Both the position numbers and the translations under genes were made by a program. From the NCBI RefSeq assembly GCF_000002595.2, contig NC_057015.1, forward strand, positions 5,257,195 through 5,321,194: a stretch of 64,000 bases of DNA, read 5' to 3'. Numbering within the stretch: position 1 is the stretch's first letter; every line of letters begins with the position of its first letter. This DNA comes from Chlamydomonas reinhardtii. Lineage: Eukaryota; Chlorophyta; Chlorophyceae; Chlamydomonadales; Chlamydomonadaceae. The notes under the pieces are model-generated. The model was not told where the DNA came from. It did no database searches and saw only the letters and a program-made list of their open reading frames with translations. Positions 44,266 through 56,201 of the stretch are shown here, in pieces.

Positions 44266-46219
44266 TAATACCAACGCCGCTAAACCCACTGCTGCTCTCG
44301 GACCGGGAACGTGTGCAAGGGGATAAGTGGATGGCACCTCTTGACGTGGGCACGATGGTGACGTTCTGTAATCTTTTGGCGCCCAGTGCTCCAGGGCGGC
44401 TACTGGGCCACGTCGGGGCATACGCAATCGTGGGGGTGTAAGGGCTCTGAGGCGGTAAGTGTGGAACATGCAGCGCGTAGTGGAAAGGCCTGCACGGACA
44501 AAGCGGTGCTCGACTCGAATTCCGGTGTGGACACAGCGTACGGAGAGGGGTTCGCCGCCGCTGGGTACCGGTATGTGTGTGCTGGTGCGGCGCCGACGTA
44601 TCTGCGTCGCACCGCTGCAATTTTACAGTTTTATGCTCGCGCAGCTCCGTTAATATTGTAGCGCTGCGTATGATGGCATGCAGTTTTCCTCCCGCGTCAC
44701 CTTTGGTTGCAAGGCTTGTACCATCTGTCCAGTGCGTTGTGTTTCCCAGGGTTGCACACCCTGCTTGCATTCTTGTATGCGAGGTGCGCACACACGCAGG
44801 CCGTGTGATTGCGGAGATGCAGATGTAGAAATCCAGCAGGGGGCCGTACGGGTGACCTTATGGTAATCAGTTTCGCTTTGGTATCGTCAGTCAGCTAGAT
44901 GCTGCTAGGGTGCAGCTGGATGCGGCGGCTGGCACGGCGGAGGGATGCTGTGGGCTTAGGGCATTGGGCAGAGTGGCAGCTTGCATGCCCTGCTGTTGAA
45001 CGTGTGCAGGGACGTCGGGGTGCAGGGAGCGGAGCGATAGGTCCGTAATGTGAGGAGCTAGATAGGTCGATCCTGTATCAGCGCTAGCCCTCTAACACCG
45101 TCTGAGTGGTCGTCTGTCCTAGGCGCAAGCTCAACACATTGTTCGCGTGTGGGGACGCCGCGTTGGCGAGAGCCACGGATGGCCCTAATACACCATGGGA
45201 GCACGTCGCACCCGTGGAGGCACTGTACAGACACCCGGTCAATGGAATCACTGGAATCACTGTAGCCTGAGGTTGCGGGTTGGGCTGCGCTTTTTAGGGA
45301 CGTTGTAGCTTCGGTTCACGGATGTTCGAGAGTGAGTGTGGGCGGACGTGTGTGCGGGTGTGTCTGTCTGTGCGCGTGTGGGAAAGTGCAGCAGTGCACT
45401 CGTGGCTGTACTCACGTGCAGTTCCATGTCGAGGGTGTTGTGCGTATGCATGTCGTTGAGCCCGGTGGTAGTCCCCTGGATGAAGGTGCCGCGGACGTGC
45501 CACGGCGGCGGCTTGATGGCGGCGGTGGTGGCGGTGGCGGGCGGCGTTCAGACAGAGTTCAGACGTTAGGACCTGGACCGGCAGTGAACGCGGCGTTTGG
45601 AGTATTTAGTTGCGGAGAAACACGGAGACGCGGGGCTGCGGCGGCCAGTGCACTAGTGCAGTGTCCAGTGCGCCATCCCGCGATGGCTGTGCCGCCCCGT
45701 GCCGCCTGCGAGTGGTCGCGCTAGACATAGCACCAGGGTGGCAATAGGTTGGGGTGTTGGCGTGTTGCTGTTGGAGTCTTACAGCAGAAGGGGCGGCTCA
45801 AACCGCCGATTCTGATCGTCCTGTCCTTGGTGCCTAGGTCGGGGTGCCGGCGTCCCCATGCCTGGGGCCGCAGTGCCCCACTGTGCCCTGGAAGCGCCTG
45901 CTCTCGCACATGCTGTATCCTGAGACACCGTTGGGGAGGAAGGATTTATGGAATGCTACACTTGTACGCATTGCACCGGTGCCCGGCAAACCTGGCGCCA
46001 CCCTTGGCACATGGGAGCTTGCATGGGAGGGTCGCCACCCAATCGACAGCCGAGCAGCCAGCGCGACAGACTGCCCGCCCGGTTACTGCTGGGTGAACAA
46101 TATAGCAAAAGACATTGGAAATTGACCCCCGATAGTTGTTCGACCTGTTACATTGTGAATAAGTTGTTGTTCGGTCGAGGCCCCTCAGCTATGCTCACCT
46201 AGCTGCTGCTACTTCCAAG
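44266..46219. other. Intergenic, partly repeat-derived
   Basis: 45133-45240 (CAACACATTGTTCGCG ... GGCGAGAGCC) matches the start of the repeat at 35205, so it is a fragment of the same dispersed family. A GT-rich stretch lies at 45340-45390. One open frame at 45844-46125 is noted among the findings. No gene is confirmed. Confidence 0.4.
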
Positions 46220-49200
46220 ATGCAGCCCGTACCGATGCCGCCTGCGCTGCAGGCGGTTTCGCGACCTGTGCTGGAGGCAAGAAGCAATCGTTTGACGCGG
46301 AGTCTCGGTCTTCTGTTGGCTGCCGTGAGCTGACCTTCCAATCCGTTGCGTTACAGGAGTATGTGGGGGCCCGCGTTAAGCAGTTCAGCCGCGCTCTGGC
46401 GGGCGTGCTGCTGCCGAGCATAACTGAGCAGTCTTTCGAGTTTGCCTTCTCCCGCGCGACCCAGCTGCTGGGCCAAGCAGTTCATGAACCTGTTGGAGTA
46501 TCAGACTCGTACGCACTACGCTTCACCCATCGCTGCAAGCAAGTCGGGCTTTGGGTGGGCATGTCGCAGGTGCTGGGCGTGGCGCAGCGCTGCAGTGAGC
46601 CGGGAATGGCTATGAGATTTTCGATTGTCTCCAGTTTACTGAGGGCATGGCCACATGGCTGTCTGCGCGCCGTGTGCAGATTCCTGGGGTGCATGCGCAA
46701 GGAGTGCGGGCTGTGCAAAAACAACCCGAACAAGAAGTGCCGCGAGGAGGACAACTTCGACGAGTGCTATGCGGATGGCCAGGTGGGGCTGGGCTGGCAG
46801 CGGGCACCGGCGGGTGAGCAGTTAGCCGCAGAGTTAGCCGGCGACACCCCACGGTTTCGGGGGCCGCGGTCCGGGGCTCTCCATGCATGGCTTGCTATTA
46901 GGGCGACTTTTGTGGCGTACGTGTCACCGTTTGTCAAAGTGTCGCTGCGATTTACAGTAGCGGTGTGGGGCTGACCAAGCAACACCAAACCGTATCGTGC
47001 CCGACCAATCGGAACCCCGTCACTGCAGATTCTCAAGTCCAAGTGCGAGTCGGACGTGTCGCTGGAGCTCATCAACCTGCGCACGGGACTGGCGGAGGCG
47101 CTGCCCAGCGTGGAGATTGCGGTGCGTGGGGCAGGGGGCCGGGGCGAACGAGGGCGCCAGGGGTGGTGTGTTGCATTTGCTACAGCCTGCAGGGTCCCGA
47201 TGTTACCTGACATAATGGAGCTGTTGCTACACATGCAGGTCACGGTGGTGGATGGTGACTCGTACAGCGAGTCGGCGCCGGCCAATTACGGTCACGTGCG
47301 AGAGCTGCTGAAGAACGACGACGTGGGTCACTGCTCCGCGTCGTGCGCTGTTTCATTACCGCATGAGCGTGACGGCATTCCCAGAGCATCCATGCGACAT
47401 GGTCCAGGCTTTGTTCATTTGCGTGGCATGGCAACTTGAGCTTCTACTGGGCGGCGGATCAACACGCTTCCCCGCGACCCCTCACAGGAGAGCATCCTAC
47501 TGGGTGCCTACCAGGCGGGCAGCAAGACTGACCCGGACGGCCGCCTGTACCTGCGCATGACCGAAGGCCTGGTGAAGCTGCCGGATGTGTGCGTGACGGA
47601 CAAAAATGACACGTTCCATTTCAACAACGAGACCTTTGGCACCTTCCGCCTTATGGCGAAGGCGGTGCGGAGGGAGTACGGGCGGCTGGTGGTGGTGGAG
47701 AACGTGCGCCCGACCGTGTCTGGCAAATTCATTGTGAGTACGAGGGCGCTCGGAGGAGAGCCATGGTGGGAGGGCATGGCTCCCCAACAAGGCCGGGTGT
47801 TCCTTATTACGGTCAATGGTGTAACTGGAAGCTCACGCAACGTGCCCAACACACCCCAACACAGGTCAAGACGCAGCGCGCGCTGAACGACTACCGCAAG
47901 TCGGAGTACCCGCACTACAAGGACGAGCTGACGAAGTTGAAACACATCGGCTCCATCACGGCGCAGCGCCTGCGTGAGATCCAGTCGCACTTGGACTGCC
48001 CGTACAGCAGCATCGAGACGGGTAAGGACGACGGAGCCGAAGCGGTCGCTCGACTCGTGCTTCCGATTACCATAGCTCGTTAACTTTGGTCTGCGACAGC
48101 AACCGCCTTGATGTTGTGCTGTCGCAGTGGAACAGCTGAAGCAGCTGATGCTGTTCGCGGACCAGAACCGGCAGGTGGAGAACAAGGTAAGCCATGGTCG
48201 CGGCCCGATCACTGGGACAAGCTGTTTACCGCCCACGGCAGGCAACCCAAGTTTGGCCCGCATGTAGTTCGACGTTGACCTCATGCCGTGTGCACCCTTC
48301 CCCCTCTCGCGCGCAGATGCTGGAGCTGCTTAACATGAAGGGCAAGCACAAGCACAAGTGGGACTACCTGCGAGAGGTGCTGGCGGAGCGGGTGGTGTAC
48401 GACGACATGCTGCACCGGCTGTGGTACACGGACGAGTCCATGACGCAGGGCGTGCTGTTCGCGTGCAAGCAGGGCCAGGTCAACATGGAGCGGCCCATCG
48501 GTGAGCGGGTTCGGCATCGGGCCGCCTAATGTAGTCGTCATATGATGCTGGGCGAGTCGCCACAGCTACCCATGCCGCATGAGGGCACGGTTAGCTGAGC
48601 GCTTGACTGCAGCTCACACTGCACACGACCATTGGCTTCGTAGGCCTGGTGCAGCGCGGCCCCAACGGCCGGCTGATGGTCAACAGCAACCCCGCGGGCC
48701 CGGACGCGGAGCTGCTGAAGCAGTGGCGCCAGCTGGCTGAGGCGGACTGGTGCCGGCCCAACCACCGCAGCTGGGTGGCGGTGCAGGAGCAGCTGGAGAT
48801 GGTGAACGGCAGTACCTCACTGCTCATCGGCGGCGGGTCCAGCATGTCCATGGCAGCAGGCACGCCCAGCATGTCCATGGCCGACGGCATGGATGAGGTG
48901 AGAGCCAGGCACGGCTTGGAAGGGCGAGGATGGCGAGGGTGCTCCCGAATGAAGCCTTGGAGGCGTAGATGCCTGACGTGGGTATGGGTGACTGGACGCC
49001 GGCGTCAACATGCATATGACATTGTGTGTCTCTCACACCCCCACGACAGGGGCTGCTGAAGCGCGGCAGCGTGGGTATGGCGCCGTCCATGATGAACGCC
49101 GTGAACGACGAGCGCCGCAGCCGCCGCTCCTCGGCGGTCAGCTACCCGCAAGTGCCCAACTCACCCAAACTGGAGCCTGGGATTATGGGAATGATGCAGG

Positions 49201-50956
49201 GGCAGCAGCAGCAGGGTGCCAGCAGCAGCTATGGAGACCTGCAGCACCAGGGCATGCTGGGGCCGATGGGCAGCGGCGCTGGCGGGCAGCCGCAGCAGCA
49301 GTTCCAGTTCTCGGGGCAGCGGAGCATGGCCACGCAGGCGCTCATCACCGCCGGCGGGCTGACGGCAGGCGACCTGATGCCTGACGTGTACCGCACGGCA
49401 AGCGCGCCCAACATGGGTGAGACGGAATTCCAACCTTTGCACACGGTGACGTGTGTATGGCAGTGTGGCTTAGTACGTCGGTATGCGGGGGGCTCTGCTT
49501 AAGAGTTTAGCTCTTGCAGCGCCTCATTGATTAAGACATGCCCGTGTGTATTCACGTCCTGCAGCCGCGTCATCGCCGTTGTACTCGCACAACAGCATTG
49601 ACAGCCCCGGCAACAACAGCAACCTCATGGGCGCCGGCAGCGGGCCGAGCAGCAACATGGGCATGCCGGTCCCTGGGCCCGACGGCGTGCTGGGGCCTCC
49701 GCCGTCACGGCCAGCGCGCTACCGCCGGTTGTCGGCGGACGCAACCGCTGTGAGGCAGATGGCCATGATGCAGGCGGCCGGCGTGCCACAGCCGGAGATG
49801 TCCGCGGACCTGGTGGGTGGCGTTGCAAATGTACTTGGCGGCGGCACACTTCCTAGCTAACGGTATTGCTCAATCTAACATTATCTGGTCACACATACAG
49901 GGCAAGCGGTCGCGTAACTCGGCGCCGGGCCACCCAGCACTGGAGGAGCTGCAGCAGCAGATGCAGGGCCAGATGCAGCAAGGCCAGATGCAGATGCAGG
50001 GCCAGATGCAGGGCCAGCAGTCTCTGCAGGGACCGGGCGGAATGCAGGGGCAGGATATGGGGCAGATCAACATGACCAACCGGCACGCACTGTACCACTT
50101 CGAGAGTAAGTGCGAGGTATAAGAGTACAATCTGTTTGCAGTCCAGGGTTGATGACATGGCCAAGAGCACATACCAGGAGTACGGTGGTGAGCACGAGTC
50201 TAAGGCTGCCGTTTCCTGCGTGTTCCCGCAGGCCGTGGGCGCCACACGCCGCGCAGCCGCCTGAGCTCAGAGGTCAGCGACACGGTGGCAGCGAGCGCAA
50301 TGGGCGCCGTGCTCGACACGTCCGACCTCGAAACCTTTATACAGCAGAATTTCACGTTCGCCACGGGTGATCCCACGTTCTCGGGCGCTCCCGCGGACCA
50401 GCCGTCCAACCTGATGGGGCCCATGGGCGGCGGCATGAACCCCGGCTCATCGAGCCTATCGGGGCCGCTCATGCACATGTCATTGCAGCAGCAACAGCAG
50501 CAGCCGGACCAGCTCACGGGCCAGATGCAGAACGCGCTCAACATCGGCGACCAGGCCGCGTCGCGCATGGGCGCGGTGGGGCCCTCGGGCTCAGGACTCA
50601 TGAACATGGAGCCCGGCATGGCGCAGCAGCACCACATGCACCAGCAGCAGCACGGCATGGGGATGGGGATGGGGTCGATGGGCAACAGCGCCGCCGGCAT
50701 TGGCATGAGCGGCACCAGCCTCGCGGGCGGCATGGGTGGCGGCAACGGCGGCGCGGGCATGCAGCAGGGGCGGTCGCTGCAGCACATGGACTCGGGCAGC
50801 ATGTCCATGAACCCGGGCACCCGTGAGCTCAAGCGCTGCGAGAGCGACTCGTTCAAGCGCTTTCTGGCGGTGGGACTACCATTCTCCCCCATGGAGGCAA
50901 CCCCGGAAGACCTGTTCGAGGGCTTGCGCCGGGACAGCGGCCCAATGGGCGAGTGA
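46220..50956 (+). CDS. CBP60-like protein with Met/Gln-rich tail
   Basis: Similar to plant CALMODULIN-BINDING PROTEIN 60 transcription regulators. Exons: 46220-46276, 46357-46782 (internal structure uncertain), 47029-47121, 47239-47322, 47488-47733, 47865-48021, 48128-48186, 48317-48500, 48644-48897, 49050-49416, 49565-49812, 49901-50105, 50232-50956 (about 1034 aa). Intron 1 uses a GC donor (gag|gcaaga). Early Cys-rich block KECGLCKNNPNKKCREED. CBP60-like core: NDTFHFNNETFGTFRLMAKA, RRALNDYRKS-type segment (RALNDYRKSEYPHYKDELTK), LKHIGSITAQRLREIQSHL, KHKHKWDYLREVLAERVVYD, LHRLWYTDESMTQGVLFACK, with the DELTKLKHIG helix matching the plant WRLEKIGKDG region. The second half is low-complexity Gln/Met/Gly. 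An in-frame read-through exists between 46470 and 46690, but part may be intron. Calcium or stress regulation is inference from the family. Confidence 0.7.
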
Positions 50957-53569
50957 GGCACGCAGGACCATGGCGGAATCACGTATGAACAATAGACAAC
51001 AGCTCCAGGCTGCATTGCCACGCTTGGGGAAAGGAATGACGTGATGACTTGGACAGTCAATCGGGGCTGCTAACTGACTAGCGGCATGCACTGTGTGAAG
51101 CGCGCGAGTTACTAATGGTGGGCAGCAGTGGGTTCTAAGCGCTGGCGTGCGGCAGGCACGGCGTATTCATTTTGGTTTGTCTCTATACGGTCGCATCAAG
51201 AAGGCTGGGGGGAGGGCGGTTTCCCTTCGGCCGGAGATGGTCCCTCTTGACCTGGGTGCTGGGCACCCTTGCTTGGTCAAACTGTCCCTTACTGTAGTGT
51301 CGCATACATACAGCACCCGCTGGAGCAAAGTTGGCCGGCATGATACAGTGCGATGTCGTGGAGTACAGCTGTTGAGGTGCAGATGGAAGAGGAGGTAAAG
51401 TGATGACACTGTTCGGTACGGGAGGAGTGGAGCTCCCATGGGAGCATTGGTGTGGAGGAGCATCGGTGCACTGGTGTAGATAACCGCCGTAAGCCTGTCA
51501 AAGGCCACTGGTAGGGTCCTGTAACGGGTGAAGCACTCTTCAAGCTCGGGTCATTCTTGTCAGTCTTACTTAGCAAGGGACCACCAGACATACCAGTAAG
51601 AGGGTAGTGATTGCCTTTGTTGCCACGGTGATGCTTCGTGGTCCCCTTCTGTACGGCGGCATCCGCCATTGCCTAGATATGGTCACGCATTCGGCCTGAG
51701 GTGAGCGCGTCCCTGCCGTCCCGCATGCGACGGCCGCGTCTTCCCTGTGCATGGCTGCGATGGGACGGGGTGAGGGGCTAACTTAGAACCAATCCCGTAA
51801 GGAAACAGTCGCGCTGCAAGGAGAAGCTGCAGCCGCATATGCGAGCTTGTGTGCATCACAGGATGAGGGGCAGGTTGGCGTAGTCCCGTAGTGTGGAGCG
51901 TACTCCCAGACTCCAATAACAAACGATTTGCAGCGTCAAGATAAGATGGCGCGGCTGGTATAACACGAGAGTTACTATGCCGAGACATCGCTGACTGAGC
52001 TGGATTGCTGGCAGGCAGGGAGTTTGCTCATTTGCTGATGCGCATTCCTCACGCTCCGGGCTCCCGGCCAGGCGATAGCACCAGACACGCGCACCGCAAC
52101 GCCACACGCGTGAAGCAGGGGCGCAGCGCATCTGCAGGCGGGCGACCAGCGTCCAAGGATGAGCGCCGAAGAGCAATGCAGATAAAACGCAAACAGTGCA
52201 GCAAAGCCGGGTGACAGTCTGACAAGCAGGGGTACAAACAGGGCGCGGCAAGGCAGAAGTGGAGCCGGCATTGTACGACGAGTGGGCAAGCCGAATGCAA
52301 GTGCAAGACAAACACAATCGGAGTGACGGGAGTGTGAGGAAGCGCCGCCAGCTGGAATGTGGGAACCGTGACTGATGATAGTTCGTTGTGAGGCTGCGTC
52401 GCACGCCCTACGAACCGACTCACCGAGGGAGTTAGGTGAGAGTTTTGCTGGTAACGCACTACGGGAGGCGACGAGCTGTGAGCTATTCAGTAGCTGTGTT
52501 GCTTGTAGCAGAGCAGTGACAAGCAAGGAAGTTGTCAGAGGGACAGTGGAGGCTGGCATGGTGGGCGCAACTGGCACGGTCTGTAGCAGCTGCCGCGGAG
52601 CTCTTCCCTGTGCATGGCTATAACAGTGGCTTCTATGCCGCACGCTCGCAGGTGTGCGGTCACGTCTCCTCTCACTCTTCATCGCCCGCCTCTTGTGTGG
52701 TGGCACACAGGCACAGCCTATCACAGCTGCGGAGTGCTGCTCACTTGCTCAGCTTGACGTAGAAGCTGGGGCTAGCCGTGTGAAGCAGGAGCTGGGGCTA
52801 TTCCCCCGCAGCTAGACCCGGGCTCACCCACGGGCGTAAGGTACCGTATGCTGCGGCAGGATTGATCATGGAATGCTGCCAGGGCCAAGATTCGTGTACT
52901 GGTGTTAAGTGTCAAGATGCATTGGCGGGCCTGTAAGCAAGATGCCGTACAGCTGGCTTTGTTTCAGGTGACCATACCTCTGGTGCTGCACGACCGCAGG
53001 TGCGCATTCCAGCTGCTGGATCCGGCATGGCGCATCACTGCAGCAGGCGGGCCAGGGCCCTGTGCGGGCAGCGCTTGGTGGCTGGACAGGTTGCTCAGTG
53101 GGGTGGTGCTGCGCTAGGTGCGGGGTACCGTATGGGTGGCCAGTGAACTGGAGGCATCAGGTGCGCACCGGTGCAGATCCGTGCTAACACGTTCCTTGCA
53201 ATAACATGGCGCATGCACCTAGAAGCCCTGTCAGCCCGACACCCATGTGTGCCTTGCCTGACATCAATTGTGGCCGGCTCACGTTGTGGTTTCAGGATAA
53301 GGCAGCCACGCATAATGTCAACCCATGTAAGTGACATGGCGCTGCTGAGCACAGGCCGGAGCTTTGAGGCTGCTAGCCTTGGGGGGGGGAGGGGGGGAGG
53401 ACACATGAAGACTGCATGAAGTCACCAGGCTCGTCGTGGCCGCCCAATGCGTTCACAGCCAGTGGGCTGACATACATTACATACATAATTGTGTAGGAAG
53501 ACGATATGCTTTAGTCTTTCGCGCTAGCGACTGCAATCACATCTCCGAGGCCAAACACCTTTCTCAAAA
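50957..53569. other. Long intergenic region
   Basis: 2.6 kb without a supported gene. A minus-strand open frame at 51975-52724 has no recognisable domain. A 24-bp piece near 52026 (GCGCATTCCTCACGC) recurs near 37175. A short G tract occurs at 53382-53398. The last 100-200 bp should hold the V-ATPase promoter. Confidence 0.4.
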
Positions 53570-54765
53570 ATGGTAGACCTCACCCGTCCTATCGTGTGGT
53601 TCTATTTGCCAGTCACTATAACCTGGATCTGCTTTGTCATTTCGGTCGGCAATCCCCAATACTTCATTGACTACAACTGGCTATGGCTCTTGTTCCGGAG
53701 CATGTCCCCCTACTTCTGGTCGGCGCTTGGCGTGGCGCTGGCCGTAGGCATGTCCATTCTGGGCGCTGCCTGGTGAGCGATTCAGCGCAGGGCTCTGCGC
53801 CGCAGTGCTTGTCTTGGGTCCTGCAAGGCTCCTTCATTCTGTGACATATGAAGAGCGTAGCGTTGGAGGCTCATGGAGCTGGGAAGGCTTGGAACGTGCG
53901 GGCCTTGACCGAATCCCTCCGCTCTTCGTGCAGGGGCATCTTCATCACCGGGTCCTCGCTGGTTGGAGCGGCTATCCGTGTTCCTCGCATTACGTCTAAG
54001 AATTTGATCAGGTAGGAGAAATCATGGTGTTTCCTGCAGCTCCTTTCACTGCCAGGTTGTGCGGTGTTTGAGCGAGCTGGCTGCACCCTTCACCCCACAG
54101 CGTCATTTTCTGCGAGGCCGTGGCCATCTACGGCGTTATTGTGGCTATCATCCTTCAAACGAAAATTGAGCGCGTGGACCCGGTCGATGGCGTGTATGAC
54201 AAGTACGCGCTGGCGGCAGGCTACTCGATCTTCGGCTCTGGTGTCACTTGCGGTTTCGCCAACCTGGTCTGCGGGTGAGCGTTGATGTGGGGGACTAGTA
54301 GGGCGGGCGCAGAGCGGGTGGGGTTGCCGGGGAGGCAGTCTGGGTGGTGCCGGCGCGGATGGACAGTCCGGATGGCGCTGGCGCAGATGGACTCAGGGGT
54401 GTGACTGCTGCGAACGCTTAAGGCGGCTACACGTGTAGGTCTAATGAGGCGGTTTTGCTGTGGTAGCATATGTTGGTTCAACAGGGATGCAGCCACGCAA
54501 CTGCGCGTTGGCGGGTTGTCAACGCCGCGGCACGGACTGGTTCCGTGCCTACACCCAGAGTTTACGTTGCTAACCCTCGCACGTGCCCGTCCTCCCCTGC
54601 AGCATGTGCGTGGGCATTGTCGGCAGCAGCTGCGCCCTCTCGGATGCTCAGAACAGCACCCTCTTCGTGAAGATTCTGGTGGTGGAGATTTTCGGCAGCG
54701 CACTGGGGCTATTCGGCGTCATCATCGGCATCATCATGAGTGGTGGTGTGAAGTGGGCAGCGTAA
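53570..54765 (+). CDS. VMA16: V-ATPase membrane subunit c'' (Vma16/ATP6V0B)
   Basis: Proteolipid of the Vo rotor ring that carries protons across vacuole and contractile-vacuole membranes. Exons 53570-53772, 53934-54011, 54101-54274, 54603-54765 give 205 aa, the same as human ATP6V0B. Five hydrophobic segments are visible: [19 protein letters not shown], then [59 protein letters not shown] and [20 protein letters not shown]. The proton-binding Glu is in [11 protein letters not shown], and a second helix Glu occurs in [10 protein letters not shown]. The N-terminal extra helix distinguishes c'' from c. Confidence 0.95.
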
Positions 54766-54792
54766 AGATTAGCATGCTGGGGCCATGATGTA

Positions 54793-54797
54793 TGTAA
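54793..54797 (+). terminator. TGTAA polyadenylation signal
   Basis: TGTAA lies 28 bp after the V-ATPase c'' stop. Confidence 0.5.
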
Positions 54798-56201
54798 CCT
54801 GTGTGTATATTGTGGGGGGGGGGCGGGGAGGGGTTCTGGGGATACGTTCCGCTCAGGGATTTGCATGGGGCAGACACCGTGGACCTGCGAGTGCGTATGT
54901 TGTCGGGTAACCAGCAAGGGGAAAGGGTGGTGTCTCCGTCCACGGAAAGGTGGGTGCGCCACGGATTGTTCTGGCGTAATTGCGCTATCGTCCAGCTTAG
55001 GGACGTGTTTTGGTGACGCTGGCTGTGACGTACCCACGAGGCGGGGCAGGGATTGGAGCGTGCGTTAGTTTGGCTGTGAGTGAATGAGATGACGAGAGAC
55101 ATGCGAGTGCGAGCGTGGCGTTGGGTCCGGAACGGTCATGGATAGGAAATGAAGTCCCGCATGGGAGCTGCACTGGATGTATCACAGTATCAGAGGTAAT
55201 GAGCACGGTCCCCTAAGCCTGTGCATACCGTAGCGGTGACCTCGCTGCGCGCTGGCAGTTCGGTTGAGCATCCTGCTGTACGGTGGAGCAGCATCTGATG
55301 AGAGGGGAAGCCTGCCCTCGTCTCCTCCAACGGAAGACCCTACAGAGTGGCCAGTGCTGCCTGCCTGTGGTGCCCAGCGTTGCAAGGTCCCGGCGTCGTG
55401 AGTGTAATGGACCATGCGAAGTGGGCACGGAGGGGCAGACATGATGTGCATCAATTTCCCGGGCTCAGCATAGCGGAAATGAGCTGGTCGCGTAGTCAGC
55501 CGTAGTGGGCGTCGTTGGAGGCGGTGTCACGCAATGGCGGCGCTGCCACTCCCCCATTCATCTAAGAGTCTCCCAGCAGGAAGCGGCGAAGCGCCCGCTC
55601 TCCGGGTGCCCGGCCAAGCCTTTGCATAAGGCTCGGTGTCCGCTCAAGGAGACGAGGGAGCACTCGCGGCCACGTGCGCCTGCGCGGCTGTACCTGCTAC
55701 ATCATGGATCATGGACCCCCGTAACGTGTGGTCCAGCATAGCAGCAGCCAGGGTGACAAGCGACATGAGGGGACAACCTTTCTGGAGCCGCGCGGAAGGG
55801 GAACGACGCACCAATGCCTTGTCCCTTCTTGCTACGCATTTATGTGGGCACGGGTGGGAGCCACACACATCGGGACTACGCTTTCCTGCCCCTTGCCATG
55901 TTCCATCACGAGCGCGCGGAAGGGGAAGGCACGCGCCTGCATGGACTGACGATGCCCTTCTCGACACTGAGCCATCATATGGCGTGACGAGCATTATCAT
56001 CTTACGAGCTTCTTTGCTACTGATCTTTGTCGACCGCTTAGCAGCCGCCCAGTGCACGCACATGCGCAAGACTTATATTGGTTCGCTCGCAATTGCAGCT
56101 ATTAGTCCTCGTAGTATCCTGGAAGCAATAGCTCACTGGTAACATTTATGGATTCAGTTGCGAGGCTGTTCAGAGTGGGTTAACCCGATAGCTCGACCAC
56201 G
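54798..56201. other. Intergenic, PP2C upstream
   Basis: No gene is supported. An open frame at 55636-56142 has no known motif. The region near 56202 should hold the PP2C promoter. Confidence 0.35.

Noticed and set aside
51975-52724. 249-codon minus-strand open frame
   Set aside because: No domain, odd composition, many overlapping frames of similar length in GC-rich DNA, and no splice or start context that singles it out.
55636-56142. 168-codon plus-strand open frame before PP2C
   Set aside because: No recognisable motif and composition typical of random GC-rich sequence.
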